Origin: Corallium rubrum | Taxonomy: Eukaryota; Cnidaria; Anthozoa; Scleralcyonacea; Coralliidae | DNA length: 64,000 nucleotides | NCBI GenBank assembly: GCA_964035015.1 | Contig: OZ036012.1 | Span: 3,277,585 to 3,341,584, forward strand | Direction: 5' to 3' | In this document: positions 33,621 through 45,116 of the stretch, piece by piece | Numbering within the stretch: position 1 is the first letter of the stretch | Layout: every line of letters starts with the position of its first letter | Notes under the pieces: generated by a model | What the model was told of the DNA's origin: nothing | Database searches by the model: none | The model's input: only the letters and a program-made list of their open reading frames with translations | Translations under genes and position numbers: made by a program

Positions 33621-34067
33621 TCAGTTCATTAGTTTTATTTCAGTTTTATTTCATTAATGTTAAAGCTATAGTGGAAACAACTTTTTATTTCGACACTCTA
33701 GTTACTGAATATGGTTTTCTCAAAATTTATCATTCTGTATAAAGAAAAGGCTCTTTGCCAATATTATGTCCAATCTTTAGCTGTAATATAGGTTAGCCTT
33801 ATTAGTTTGTTGTGATTAGGGGGAAATTATATTAATTACGTTGTTAAATACCTCAAATAAGAAGCTATATACGTAAAAATATAATGACCTGCTGTTTTCC
33901 GGTGCAAGATTCTGGAATTCCTTAGATAATTCTTTGATATACCTGGTATGCGTTTAGAATCCAGCCAAATATTTTCTGCTTTCTTTTAACGCTACATTAA
34001 CAGTAATTTTCTTTTAAAACGTTAATCCATTTGTATAATTTGTAGCGTGCTGCATGGGCAGTGTTGA

Positions 34068-34278
34068 AACAACAACCGAAATATAGTATAAGGTTTGATA
34101 TACTGCCGAAACAGAGAATGTTGGAGTCTAACGTTTCGAGCTAAGGCCCTTCGTCAGAGAGGTTTCTCTCTGACGGAGGGACTTTCTCTCTGACGAAGGG
34201 CCTTCGCTTGAAATGTTAGACTACTAAGTCCTGAGTCTCTGTTTTGGCAGTATATTAAACCTTACTATATTTCGATTG
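34068..34278. repeat. Family 1 hammerhead-like fold-back in unit B
   Basis: Full arms from ACCGAAATATAGTATAAGG to TACTATATTTCGATTG, with CTGACGA (or CTGACGG) ... GAAACG or GAAATG cores. Confidence 0.7.
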
Positions 34279-34749
34279 TATAATTTCTAGCTCTGTTTAT
34301 GGAAGCAGACTGCGAATAAAATGGCCATACTAGCTACTACACACTTGCAAATACACATAAACTTTCACTTAATCGGCCATAAATCTTCTATTAAAAGTAT
34401 CTGATAGCTCACACAATAGCGTTAAATTGTCCCACACATCAAACACATGAAAAACAAAACTAACAAACTAACCTTGTGTCAAGCTTTATACTTTTTTGTT
34501 TCTTTTACGTTAATGAAATTGTCTTTGGTTAGGCCACTTCAAAATTAAGACTTTATCATCCATACCTTTTTAGGAAAACTATTCAGACACACTGTCATGA
34601 TTGCATTATGATTGCTTTTTAATAAGAACTTAAAACACTTCAATGTATATGTTCAGTATATATATTTGAATTTTCAATGCTTTCGCTTTTCGACGTCCAA
34701 ATTCATATTTGATCAATTCACCGTCAACAACATTCAACTAACGTGTAAT

Positions 34750-36060
34750 TAAGACCCGAAATTAAGTATATATTCTTATTATACACTAGCTCTATTAAAT
34801 TTCAGTGATTAAGTTTTAATGTGTTTATGTTATTCAAATTGTCGTCGCTATGTTTCACTAAGAGATTATCTCCTTATACGGCATGCATGCATATCAATAT
34901 ATACGAACTTATGCACAGTAAATATATTTGTGTATAGCTTTCAAATTAAAACCTTTAACGTTTAAACTTTTCACTACCGATAACATATGAAATCGTCATC
35001 TCATCAATATTTGATGCCAGGAAAAACTGCCAAAATGAATTTCAAAACACGTCCGGCTGTGACGCAGACCACCAAAATGACAGTGTAGTCTGTGTAGATC
35101 ATATCTTTAATCTTTGAGCCGTTCATTAGACGTTCAACGGTCGTGTCTGTTTTGTTAGCTGGATAATAAGAGTCATAAGACGAAGGTATAGACTTGTAAA
35201 TGATTTTATATTGCATAATTGAGACACTGGTTTTTAATCGGCTCTATATTAAAAGGATTATAGAAATTCAGGAATCCTTTTGTGTGCTTTTTTTTTCAAA
35301 CTAAGTATAGTTCCCTTTCCTATAACCTCTTATTATAATCTTCTTGTTCAAATTCGAATTAATCCCCATTAATACTTCCCTTACCTATAAACTGCGGATG
35401 TCATGGATCAGCCAATTTCTTTACAGCCTTGCCCAAGCTCAGCTCTCCGGTTTTCTATGCATTGTCGTCGCGCTGCAGCTCTTTCTGTTTGTAGTATATA
35501 TGTTAAAATGTGGTCGCACTCATTGGCAGCACTTAGCGTAAAAACCACAATTAGAAAGGACTATTATTTATGATATTACCTAATTAAACGCATGCCAAGC
35601 TTTTTCAATTCTCGACGAAAGCTTAATCGCTTTTCTATGTTATTGTCTGTCAATGCTCTGATTTCACAACAGGATGCATGCTCATATCGTAACATATATA
35701 TATAGAATACATGGACGTGCGTAAATATGACATTATATTTTTCTCCGTGAGCTGTCGAAGACTTTGTTTACCTCCGATGCATCATGTTTAGTTTTTACTA
35801 TAGGAATATGTGGTTATAAATTTAATTTTCTCTCGAACTAAAAGTAAAATGGATGTTGAATGATATTCTTGAGTCTTGACTTTACTATGTTAACGGTTTT
35901 TTTGTTACGTAAACTTCAAACTATTTATTGAAAATAACCGTTTTTGGACTAAATACACCATGCAATTAAGCTTGTATTCTTTCTCATATTTTTTGTATAA
36001 AAAGCGGTCAAATTCTTAAAACTTTTTGCCATTCAAATCTCATTTTTGTAGACATAGTTT
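34750..36060. other. No gene recognised
   Basis: AT-rich single-copy-looking DNA. A 70-codon minus-strand ORF at 35004-35216 contains a hydrophobic run (YTVILVVCVTAGRVLKFIL) but no start context, splice partner or known domain. Confidence 0.4.
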
Positions 36061-36150
36061 AACAATACTTATTAATTCGAGAACCGTTTCGAATTTGTCT
36101 TCCGTATAAATAGGCGGAACCGTACAAATTCGAGAGCGGGTCTAAACGTT
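36061..36150. repeat. Fragment of the AATTCGAGAACCG element
   Basis: TTTCGAATTTGTCTTCCGTA and GCGGAACCGTACAAATTCGA match the tandem element at 7540-7745. Confidence 0.6.
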
Positions 36151-36177
36151 TTTTAAAAGTATAGCCGTTAAAATGTA

Positions 36178-36450
36178 TATGAAATGAAATTTAAGCTTGT
36201 CGCATTTGGAAGCTTTCTTAAAATGATAACTGAATAACACCTCCAACAGTTCTTCCATATCTCGTTTCATTTTTGAGAAAATAAGATTTGTTTGGTTTGC
36301 AAATATAACCCATACGTCACACTTGTGATTTTACATTAAACTCGTGCAGTGTGATGTTGACGTATGCAGTGGGTTATTTGCATATCAAACAAATCTTATT
36401 TTCTTTAGAACGAAGTGAGATATGGAAAAACTGTGTAGGATGTTAACACT
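36178..36450. mobile_element. Fold-back MITE F4, truncated
   Basis: The left end GAAATGAAATTTAAGCTTGT resembles F1-F3. TTTGGTTTGCAAATATAACC and GGGTTATTTGCATATCAAAC are mirrored. The right end is cut off by a satellite monomer. Confidence 0.65.
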
Positions 36451-36560
36451 GTGAAGCCTGATGACGGATCTTTGAGGTTTATTGGCTAGCGCCAGACGAT
36501 TTTATTCAGCACATGGAGAGGTCCAGGCCTCAAAGTGTTAAAACCTATCTCTTTAAAAAG
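36451..36560. repeat. Solitary satellite monomer
   Basis: AACACTGTGAAGCCTGATGA through CTGCGCC-like GCTAGCGCCAGACGATTTTA to CAAAGTGTTAAAACCTATCT matches the monomer of the 17.9-20.6 kb arrays. Confidence 0.8.
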
Positions 36561-37582
36561 ATAAAAGAGTTTATTTCCCCAAATATATACTCCAAACGAA
36601 TATGGAAATTCTCAGACTTAGTTACCGTTCCAGACCAATCCTAATTTGAAGCCTATAGCTAATACAACATTTGAAATTCATAGCTCATATTACTAGACTA
36701 CCCATTTCGACCCTTGTAAAAACAAACTCTCTTCCTGGTCAAATGTACACATTTGTAACCTAACAATTGCGGCGGAAGATATATATTTTTTGGACATTCG
36801 ATACGCACGCGGCAAGGTGTTTTACTGACAGGAAATATTTGGTAAATTTGTCTAGAAAACTGGTAACCTATTAGCCATGTTTTCGCATTTTTATTCGTGT
36901 ATTATCTTCATGTATTCCGATCCTTTACCATTTCGCAAGCGGTATGAGCAACTCAAGGGACAAAAAGAAGCAAACCTTCCGCGCTATTTTTGTATAAAAT
37001 CAACAGAGAGTTGCCTGCGGAGGAGGCTTATATTAATGTACATTAGATTTTGGAAACAGGTCGTAAATCGTATCATACAAATTCTTGGTTTATGAAACAA
37101 CTTTACTCGTCCGGAAAAAGACGTCTTCGAAAGCCATACAGGAAAAATTAAATCAGACCGTCTTCATAAGTCTTCCAAAATATTGAAGTATCATCCACTT
37201 CGCGTAAATGTCGCGGGAAGAGCTTTTTTACTTGAAACACAAAATAAGTTAATTCATAATATTATATATTTCAAAAATATTTTTTGCATATTTTACGACC
37301 CTCGACCAACTACCCTCGACTAGCAACCCTCGACACTCGACCCTCGACCAAAATCCAAACTCTTTCAAAACTCATGCACATGACCAAATATTTTTCTCTG
37401 ATTCATTAATTAGCTCATGAATTATTAATGATTTGAGAAGTGTAAATACAAGTCTACAGTTCTACTTCGATGCACGAGGAGTGCTAGTTCTTTGAACTTC
37501 CTGGTGGAACTAACATAACTCTAGTAATAAGAGATTAGCAGGATCATTGCTGCCTCCCACACTAGCGTCACTAGCCTCCTCC
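36561..37582. other. No gene recognised; short CCCTCGAC repeats
   Basis: A degenerate ACCCTCGAC run lies near 37300-37350. The ORF at 36877-37095 has no recognisable domain, and its GCCTGCGGAGGAGGCT word also occurs in reverse near 37570, so it is repeat-derived. Confidence 0.45.
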
Positions 37583-38017
37583 GCAGGCAACTCTGTGTCT
37601 TCTCAGCTCTTAGTTTTTCCGAGTCAGAAAGCTTCTGGGACTGTGCGAGCAATGTTTTCAATGTTTTGGCAGTCTGCATGCAACTCTGTGTCTTCTCAGT
37701 TCTTAGTTTTTCCGAGTCAGAGACAAGCAATGTTTTGGGACTGTGCGAGCAATGTTTTCAATGTTTTGACCGAGCCAAATTAACAAGAGCATGAGGGAAA
37801 TTCAATGCGATCGTCGGCCAATCCCTTCACAACTCCCAACAATCTCTATATTTCCCTGCAATCCCAGCCAAAACATTGCTTGTCTCTGACTCGGAAAAAC
37901 TAAGAACTGAGAAGACACAGAGTTGCATGCGGACTGCCAAAACATTGAAAACATTGCTCGCACAGTCTCAGAAGCTTTCTGACTCGGAAAAACTAAGAGC
38001 TAAGAAGACACAGAGTT
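37583..38017. mobile_element. Fold-back with internally duplicated arms
   Basis: AACTCTGTGTCTTCTCAG and TTAGTTTTTCCGAGTCAGA occur twice in direct order on the left and twice inverted on the right (37871-38017), together with AAAACATTGC words. Confidence 0.75.
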
Positions 38018-38682
38018 GGCTAGCAGCCCACCATTCTTGACATCTCTCTTGGGTTTCCTATGCGTTACTCGTGCTCGGTCTTTTTGCCGAGCTATGTATG
38101 GCTGCGTATATCAATTTTCGGATTTGGAGGTGTTGGTTCTGAACATACCAACAGACGGGTATGATAGCAGTACTATATATAGTACGTGAAGGTACTGAAG
38201 TGTTATCGAAGCTGCAATCAAGTCTAAACACATTGGTCACAGATAAAAGTCAAAACACAATCCAGTTCTCCGATAGAAAACACAATATGAATTTGCAATA
38301 CACTGACAAAATACGACTGCCTAGCCCTGTATTTAACGCATTTCCACATATGTACACAGCGTTCATATGTCGAGTCTCTTCGGGTATTAAATATCAACAC
38401 AGCTATTAACGGCGTGTGCGATTGTCAGCGTTATATAGGCAGCACTTCCTTGCGATAGCAACTTCTAGTCATTAATATATACATGTATGTCAACACTTAG
38501 GAATTTACCTTCTCCTTGCATGTTGGATTCTTTGTATGACACATAAAATAGTCTGACGTTAGCCAAAGTATGATAATGAGCTAAATCCTTTATGTTTGTA
38601 CTGATTTTCATTTAGTTTTGGCGCATGAGAAGAGCTAGGCCTAAAATTTAGAAATCCTATATAGCATAGAGCTAGAAGTAAT

Positions 38683-38828
38683 CGATCAAACACTCGTTTA
38701 TCCTGTTTCAACAGGGGTTCCAATCACGAGAAAACAAATGAAAACCGAGGGCGTATAGCCCCGAGGTTTTTATTGTTTTCGAGTGTTTGGAGTCCCCTGA
38801 TGAAACACGATAAACGAGTGTTTGATCT
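38683..38828. repeat. Palindrome with GAGGGCGTATAGCCCCGAGG centre
   Basis: GATCAAACACTCGTTTATC and its exact mirror GATAAACGAGTGTTTGATC bound a hairpin whose inner arms are looser. Confidence 0.8.
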
Positions 38829-39645
38829 TGCTTCTCAAACGAGTATTCGCATCGCGATTTGCGGTGTTTTCTTCATTGATTTCAATATGCAGATTAAGAA
38901 ATGTGATCCAGTTCACTAGGAAGTTTACTACAGGTTTTCATTGGGTATCAAAACTCATGCTTGTGATGTGGTATACGTTCACGGATTGCATGGCTACGAT
39001 AATTCATTAATTAAGTATATCTCCTTCAAAATGTGTTGAATCCACCTCCTGCATGATGAAAAAAATCCCGATATTCTATACGATATCCCATGGCGCGAAA
39101 ATCTGTGTGGCATTTTTGAAAAACCTGACAAAAATCTATGCGTTTTGGCAGAAAACTCGGGAAAAAAAAGCGATCGAACTTTCAGGTATTTTATGTCTAC
39201 TAAGTAGCTTATTTTCGTGATTTTGTGGGATTTAAATTGGCGAAGGTTATTGAAATGAATTTTTGAAAGTCCTGGAATGTATTGGATCAGGTAGGAAGTA
39301 AATAGTTCACGGTCTTAGAACCCGATAGTGTTTTTAAGACGATGAGTTATGCCGACTTAATTCCTTTGTGGATTTGAATTGTTGACAAATGTCTCTTGCA
39401 TTTGTTTTTTTTTTTCATAATACTTTCATAAAATGACACGCACATTGAAAAGAAATACAGTATTTTTCAAGGATGATGTCTGGGGAAAGCCAACACCAAA
39501 TTCTTCTCGGGCGATACAGTTATAACATTTCAATGTACTCTTCCGTCATAAATATTTATAGAATTTAAAAAGAAAGAATTCAGCAGCGGTTCAGATTAGA
39601 CTCGAACTTGTCTGCTGAAAGATAGCGACAAAAAAAAGCTTTATA
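38829..39645. other. No gene recognised
   Basis: AT-rich DNA without a supported exon or clear repeat boundary. Confidence 0.4.
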
Positions 39646-39649
39646 AATC

Positions 39650-39735
39650 CTTATGTTATGTTATGTTATGTTATGTTATGTTATGTTATGTTATGTTATG
39701 TTATGTTATGTTATGTTATGTTATGTTATGTTATA
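39650..39735. repeat. ATGTT microsatellite
   Basis: About 16 perfect pentanucleotide units, immediately before the tRNA-like array. Confidence 0.95.
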
Positions 39736-39764
39736 TGAATTTGCAACCTATAGCTCTCCATCTG

Positions 39765-40672
39765 AATCTCAGTAGCTCAATGGTTAGAGCATCTTACGGC
39801 ATCAGAAGGTTACAAGTTGTACACATTTGTAACTTTAGCTCTTCATCTGAGTCTCAATAGCTCAATGGTTAGAGCATCTCACTTGTCATCAGAAGGTTAC
39901 AGGTTGTACACATTTGTAACCTTAGCTCTTCATCTGAATGTCGGTAAGAGTATCTCACTGGTCATCAGAAGGTTACAGGTTGTACACATTTGTAACCTCA
40001 GCTCTTCATCTGAGTCTCAGTAGCTCAATGGTTAGAGCATCTCACTGGTCATCAGAAGGTTACAGGTAATACACATTTGTAACCTTAGCTCTCCATCTGA
40101 GCCTCAGTAGTTCAATGGTTATAGCATATCACTGGTGATCAGAAGGTTACAAGTTGTACACATTTGTAACCTTAGCTCTTCATCTGAGTGGCAGTAGCTC
40201 AATGGTTAGAACATGTCACTGGTCATCAGAAGGTTACAGGTTGTACACATTTGTAACCTTAGCTCTTCATCTGAGTCTCAGTAGTTCAATGGTTAGAGCA
40301 TCTCACTGGTCATCAGAAGGTTGCAGGTTATACACATTTGTAACCTTAGCTCTTCATCTGAGTCTTTGTAGCTCAATGGTTAGAGCATCTCACTGGTAGG
40401 TTACAGGTTATACACATTTGTAACCTTAGCTCTTCATCTGAGTCTTTGTAGCTCAATGGTTAGGGCATCTCACTGGTAGAAGGTTACAAGTTGTACACAT
40501 TTGTAACCTTAGCTCTTCATCTGAGTCTCAGTAGCTCAATGGTTAGAGCATCTCACTGGTCATCAGAATTCAGAAGGTTACAAGTTGTACACATTTGTAA
40601 CCTTAGCTCTTCATCTGAGTCTTTGTAGCTCAATGGTTAGAGCATCTCACTGGTCATCAGAAGGTTGACGAA
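39765..40672 (+). repeat. Tandem array of eleven tRNA-like 87-bp units
   Basis: TAGCTCAATGGTTAGAGCAT recurs near 39773, 39858, 40021, 40108, 40195, 40282, 40369, 40449, 40532 and 40626, with a deleted unit near 39940. The word fits a pol III A box and a tRNA D arm (GCTC...GAGC). CTCACTGGTCATCAGAAGG stands where an anticodon arm would be, and GGTTACAGGTTGTACA resembles a decayed B box. AACCTTAGCTCTTCATCTG links the units. The unit cannot fold as a normal tRNA because the acceptor and T arms are lost. Confidence 0.75.
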
Positions 40673-41304
40673 CGTCTACCAAACGTCTGTTACATTACAT
40701 CAACCTCACACATGTGCAACATGCACTACATGCATACGTGTACGTATATAGCCTGAATGCGTGCGGACGCTCCATTCCAGATCCCAAATAACTGGGGATT
40801 GACGGTAACCACCGTCTATGGGTAGGCTAGCCGCAGAGGTACAACTCTTAAGCCTTTAATATCGTTATCATCCATGACTCAGGTATAAAGCAGATCAGTG
40901 AGTAAAGCACGCCCACAATGTGTTTAACAACTAGGTGCAACCTGTTGAGCGAGAGGGAAGCCTGGGACGAGTCGTGGTATTTGGATTCAAGTCAAGATCT
41001 GAGCGGGTGAAATCTTGAATTGACCACCCCCTCGGACTAACTTGCACCTGTCACACCAAATTTGGTGGAAAAAACTTACCATTTGGACCATTGAATAAAG
41101 GGTGGGACGGTGGGTGATGATTTTCTCGAGCTCCAAAGCGTATGCGCGATTACTTGGCGTACCAATGTAACTAGGCTCCTCCCACTTCCTGCCATCTCGT
41201 GACGCAACGCACGGTTTCCTTGTTGTTAAAGGCTCTGTGTCATGAGTGACGAGCATGCGCACAGATGTTAATTTTGAAAAAATTCGTGAACAAAATCAAA
41301 GGAT
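40673..41304. other. No gene confirmed; 3' side of the Cys-rich gene
   Basis: A 91-codon minus-strand ORF (40987-41262) has no recognisable domain. It could be part of a longer 3' UTR or a further exon of the gene upstream, but no acceptor was convincing. Confidence 0.35.
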
Positions 41305-42261
41305 TCAATATGGCGTCGAATTGAAGAGGCTAAAACTGTTTACATATTCATGATGATAGAAAGTAGTCCTTACATGGCTTGCATGTCCAGCAGATTCATT
41401 TTGGACTGAGGATATAATGTCTTGGAATTGGAGTTGTCTTGACATAAACCCTTGTTTGGCCACAGCCAAAAGGGTTTCATATGGCAGTGACTCGAGTATT
41501 TCCTAAAATCACACAATAGACATTATGTGATTGTTGGGCTTGTTTAAAAAGATGAATGAATTACAACAGTAATATGCTAAAACTCTTTAACTAATTTATT
41601 TAACTAATAATTAGTTTAACTAATAATATTGTATCTAAAAAATTGTTGTCAACCAATTTCTTACCCTTACAGAACGTTTGTCTTCTGGCTGGATTTCTCT
41701 ACCATCGTCTGCAGGTTGCCTCGATGGGTCTTCCTGTGTCTTCAATTAAAAAAACAACTAATAAATTAATCAACTCGAAATGTCTTGTTAAATCAACAAT
41801 ATGACGTAAATGCCAGGACCAATGAGCTTGGAAGAAAAAATTATATCAAATAAGCCAAGTATTTATCCAAAAATATTGACAAAACCTACCTTGTTTTTAC
41901 AAGGTTTGTTTTTAGTGCCATATATACAACTCATCCCACAACGAAGTCCGTTCCCTTTGCACGGACATCCTGTCACTTTACCGTTTGCAGAAGTCTTCAA
42001 TTTTCTTGAGCATTGAGATCGGCAATTGCATCCAGCCACAGATTCTAATCCCTTGTGTGTAAAGATAGTATCGTTAATGAAAATGCATATCAATTGTTAA
42101 GTTCTTAAAAGCGAAATACGAGTAAAATAGAAACTCACATCGTCACTGTCATCTTCACTGTTTTCCTCATCTCTTCTTTCCAATATCATTTCGCTATCCT
42201 GAGTGTCCTCAAGAATGGAACCAAACTCTTCACCACTGACCTGCTCTTCACGTTCCGCCAT
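41305..42261 (-). CDS. Four-exon gene for a small acidic, Cys-rich (CXC-like) protein
   Basis: The exons are 42139-42261, 41890-42051, 41671-41733 and 41305-41502; all introns are phase 0. Donors are GTGAGT, GTAGGT and GTAAGG; acceptors end ACACAAG, ACACAG and TTTTAG. The product is 181 residues. Residues 1-41 (MAEREEQ...SEDDSDD) are very acidic. Exon 2 is a Cys cluster, GCNCRSQC then GCPCKGNGLRCGMSC and KPCKN, giving CxCx3C-x14-CxCx5Cx3C-x9-C, a plausible zinc-binding motif reminiscent of CXC/tesmin-type domains but not a clean match. Exon 4 encodes an amphipathic stretch (LESLPYETLLAVAKQG). The start is chosen at 42259-42261, where ATGGCGGAACG follows ACAAA and a GC-rich stretch; an in-frame ATG at 42316 would add 19 residues. 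A donor-like GTAAGG inside exon 4 could instead continue to more exons. Function not known; nuclear DNA or RNA binding is only a guess. Confidence 0.6.
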
Positions 42262-42285
42262 TTTGTTGCCCCGCGCCCGCGCAAG
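42250..42285 (-). promoter_or_regulatory. GC-rich proximal promoter with YY1-like word at the start codon
   Basis: On the minus strand TTGCGCGGGCGCGGGG precedes CAAAATGGCGGAAC. AAAATGGCGG matches the YY1 consensus and overlaps the chosen ATG, a common layout in TATA-less animal promoters. Confidence 0.4.
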
Positions 42286-42589
42286 AGAATCTGATAGGAA
42301 GCGGTAATTAGGTGACATAGAGCCTTTAACCTTGTTAACCTTGGTTATGCTATAACCTCATTATCTATACGGAGGTAGTGTAGTTTATCTGGAATATTTG
42401 GAATATTATCCGTTAAGCTCTCGAGATTAACCGGACCAGAATAAACTATATCGTTTGCCAAACACAATACCATGAAGGTATAGAATATTTCAGAAATGAT
42501 TCCTACTCTGGAGGTTATTTAAACCAATGCATTCAAAGTATTATGAAACAACTGCATGCATGTAGATTACACAAACTTTACATTTTACT

Positions 42590-43440
42590 CTGCATGATAA
42601 AGGGCTTTGGTTGAAACGTCAGTATTCGGTTACTAAGACTCTCGACAGTTTAGCATCTTTTCACGTTGCTCTATCTAAAACACTGCCTACACATGCAACA
42701 CTCTACTTTTATATAACTCCGTGATTTACTTTGATGAAAGACTTTGGCTTAAAACGTCAGTATTTCGTTCTCTTAAATCTCAGCAGTTTACCATCTTTAA
42801 GATTTCTATACATCGTAATTAACACACTGCCTACACAGCACTCTACTTTTATATTACTCCACTTTTATATTACTCCACGATTTACTCTGATGAAGAACTT
42901 TAGTTTAAAACGTCAGTATTTCATTCTCTAAAACCTCAGCAGTTTACCATCTTTAAGATTTTCTATACATCGTAACTCACTGCCTACACAGCACTCTACT
43001 TTTATATTACTCCATGATTTACTCTGATGGAAAACTTTAACTTAAAACGTAAGTATTTCGTTCTCTAAAACCTCAGCAGTTAACCATCTTTAAGATTTTC
43101 TATACATCGTATTAAACACACTGCCTATACAACACTCTACTTTTATATTACTCCATGATTTACTTTAATGATGAAGGGCTCTGCTCGAAATGTCAGTATT
43201 CGGTTACTAAGACTCACGACAGTTTACCATCTTTTCACTTTGCTCTATCCAAAACACTGCCTATATACACAGCACTCTATACTTTTATATTACTCCATGA
43301 TTTATTCTCATGAAGGGCTTTGGTTGAAACGTCAGTATTCGGTTACTAAGACTCACGACAGTTTACCATCTTTTCACTTTGCTCTATTAAAAACACTGCC
43401 TACACAGCACTCTACTTTTTACGCTATTTGGTCGTTGTAG
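42590..43440 (+). repeat. Decayed tandem array of hammerhead-like family 2
   Basis: Six head-to-tail units of about 130-155 bp. Core-like starts near 42597, 42732, 42888, 43024, 43166 and 43316 read variants of CTGATGAAG...GAAACGTCAGTATT; only some keep GAAACG. Shared words are AGTTTACCATCTTT, CACTGCCTACACAGCACTCT and TTTTATATTACTCC. It is plus-strand counterpart of the minus-strand array at 16514-16990. Confidence 0.7.
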
Positions 43441-43970
43441 TGCATAGACAGAATCTTGAAACAGTATTTCAGCAGGTAATACAAGAAGGCCGCGCAGAAC
43501 TTTTATCAGACAGAGTCGAACTGGATTAATGCGCACACGCGTGCTGCTAGCTTACGTGGCCAATATCAAAGTTTTATTGTCCTTGACTTAACACATATAC
43601 TACTCTTGTCCTAGAGCTAATATATACACTACTTACTTGTTATTACTCGGTCGCGTGCTCATATCATCTCGTTTAAGTCAACTTCAACCAGTCACCTTCA
43701 TTGCATATCTTGAACGCTGTGCTCAATCTCGCTTGGAGGTTCTTTTACAAATGTACGAATTGAAAATCTTAACTATGCCTTTAAAGCCTGTTGATTGCCT
43801 GTTAACGTTCCAGATTTGAAGAATTGAGTTGATTGATTGATAGACTTATTTAAACACAGGGAAACACAGGGAGACTGTGTATATAGGATTAACGTACAAT
43901 GATTATTCGCCTCGAGCAGTATTTAATTTCTTGTTCCTTGTTTGTGACCTCGTTCATGTAAATCCCGGTA
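43441..43970. other. No gene recognised
   Basis: A 60-codon ORF at 43637-43819 has no recognised domain. No splice-supported exon was found. Confidence 0.4.
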
Positions 43971-44660
43971 TTAAGGTGTTCGTTAAGATTTTCAGGGTCA
44001 TTTCTGTAAAGCGCTCTCAATTCGTCAGAATTTATGCCACAAAAATAAAACAGATATCGTTAGAAAGCTATGAATTTGTAGAATACAATGGTCTTTGGTT
44101 TCGCGATAAACACAAACCGTTAATAGTTGTGAATTTTTAAATTAAAACCAGAGAGCTTCACTCGGGGCGACTAAAGAACAAAGCGTTTCATTTTGTTCAA
44201 AAAAATTTTTCGTAGTTCAATTCCGAGATAAATGGCCAGCAAAACGGTGCCAGCGTTTTTTTATTTATTGCCTGGTTTCGAATTTATGACTTATTTTGTC
44301 CGAATGTTGGTCGAAAAACAGCATTTTTAACTTTGGTCGTCAATAAAATCGACAAAAGTCGACATCAAAAAACGCTGACACCATTTTGCTGGAAATTTAT
44401 CTCGGAATGGAACTGCGAAAAAATGTTTTGAACAAAATGAAACGCTTTGTTCTTAAGTCGCCCCGAGTGAAGCCCTCTGGTTTTAATTTAAAAATTCACA
44501 AATATTAACTGTTTGTGTTTATCCCCAAACCAAAGACACCATTGTATTCTACAAATTCATAGCTTTCTAAGGATATCTATTTTATTTTTGTGGAATAAAT
44601 TCTGACGAATTGAGAGCGCTTTACAGAAATGATCCTGAAAACCTTAACGAAGACCTTAAC
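43971..44660. mobile_element. Complete long-arm fold-back (290-bp arms)
   Basis: TTAAGGTGTTCGTTAAG and the mirror CGAAGACCTTAAC bound arms at about 43971-44270 and 44370-44660. Arm words include CTGTAAAGCGCTCTCAATTC and CACTCGGGGCGACT. The ORF at 43877-44140 is read through the left arm and is not a gene. A solo arm is at 9466-9733. Confidence 0.85.
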
Positions 44661-44933
44661 ATGCACACAAAAAAATAATAGCATTTTAAGTGTAAATTAT
44701 TTCTTCAAGATATTTTATATAATTAGTTAAAAATATGTACTGTAACGTAAGTTACGCTAAATGTGAAAAAAAAGGAGGAGGGGGTGGGGGGCACAAAATT
44801 GCATTATTGCATCATCCCGTCAGGCCTTGCGAAACTGTAAGGTATGTTGCGTGTTTGGTTTTAGAGACACAAATCTAACAGGAAATGCGGAGATGTATTG
44901 TTTAATTTTATGTGATCGTTTAATTGTATGTGA

Positions 44934-45116
44934 TCATGTCTTGTGCTCCTTCAGGCGAGTTGAGAGATTTCTTCCCGTTTCCCCGATGTAAACCAAGCCA
45001 CACTGACACGGAATGCGATACACTCCAGGCTTAGATAAGCTATCCATCTCATCTTTATGTGTGAAAAGTACCTTCAACAATTTGTGTTGAAAAGCTTCGC
45101 AAAAAAAGCTTAGCAA
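44934..45116 (-). pseudogene. Penelope-like element relic: GIY-YIG endonuclease fragment
   Basis: The minus-strand reading contains KPGVYRIPCQCGLVYIGETG followed by RNLSTRLKEHK, the start of the GIY-YIG nuclease domain of Penelope-like retroelements (GVY...YIG, then R..RL.EH). The frame stops right after the EHK motif and the reverse transcriptase is absent, so this is a dead fragment. Immediately beside it (45117-45150) is GAAATATTTTACGTGGTGTT, the same flank as the hammerhead-like core at 15881. Confidence 0.75.

Larger units (their letters stand above)
30649..34749. repeat. Four-kb tandem duplication, unit B
   Basis: Second copy of 26757-30648, starting GCTAAGAAATATTTTACGTG. Order and sequence match throughout except for small indels and the LINE relic, which is from a different family. 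Confidence 0.9.

Noticed and set aside
35004-35216. Hydrophobic 70-residue ORF
   Set aside because: One possible membrane segment only; no family resemblance or splice partner.
39765-40672. Functional tRNA gene cluster
   Set aside because: Units keep only the D-arm/A-box region; acceptor and T arms do not pair and the B box is decayed.
40987-41262. 91-residue minus-strand ORF as a further exon of the Cys-rich gene
   Set aside because: No convincing acceptor and no recognisable domain; left open.
43877-44140. 87-residue ORF
   Set aside because: Lies mainly in one arm of the 43971-44660 fold-back element.
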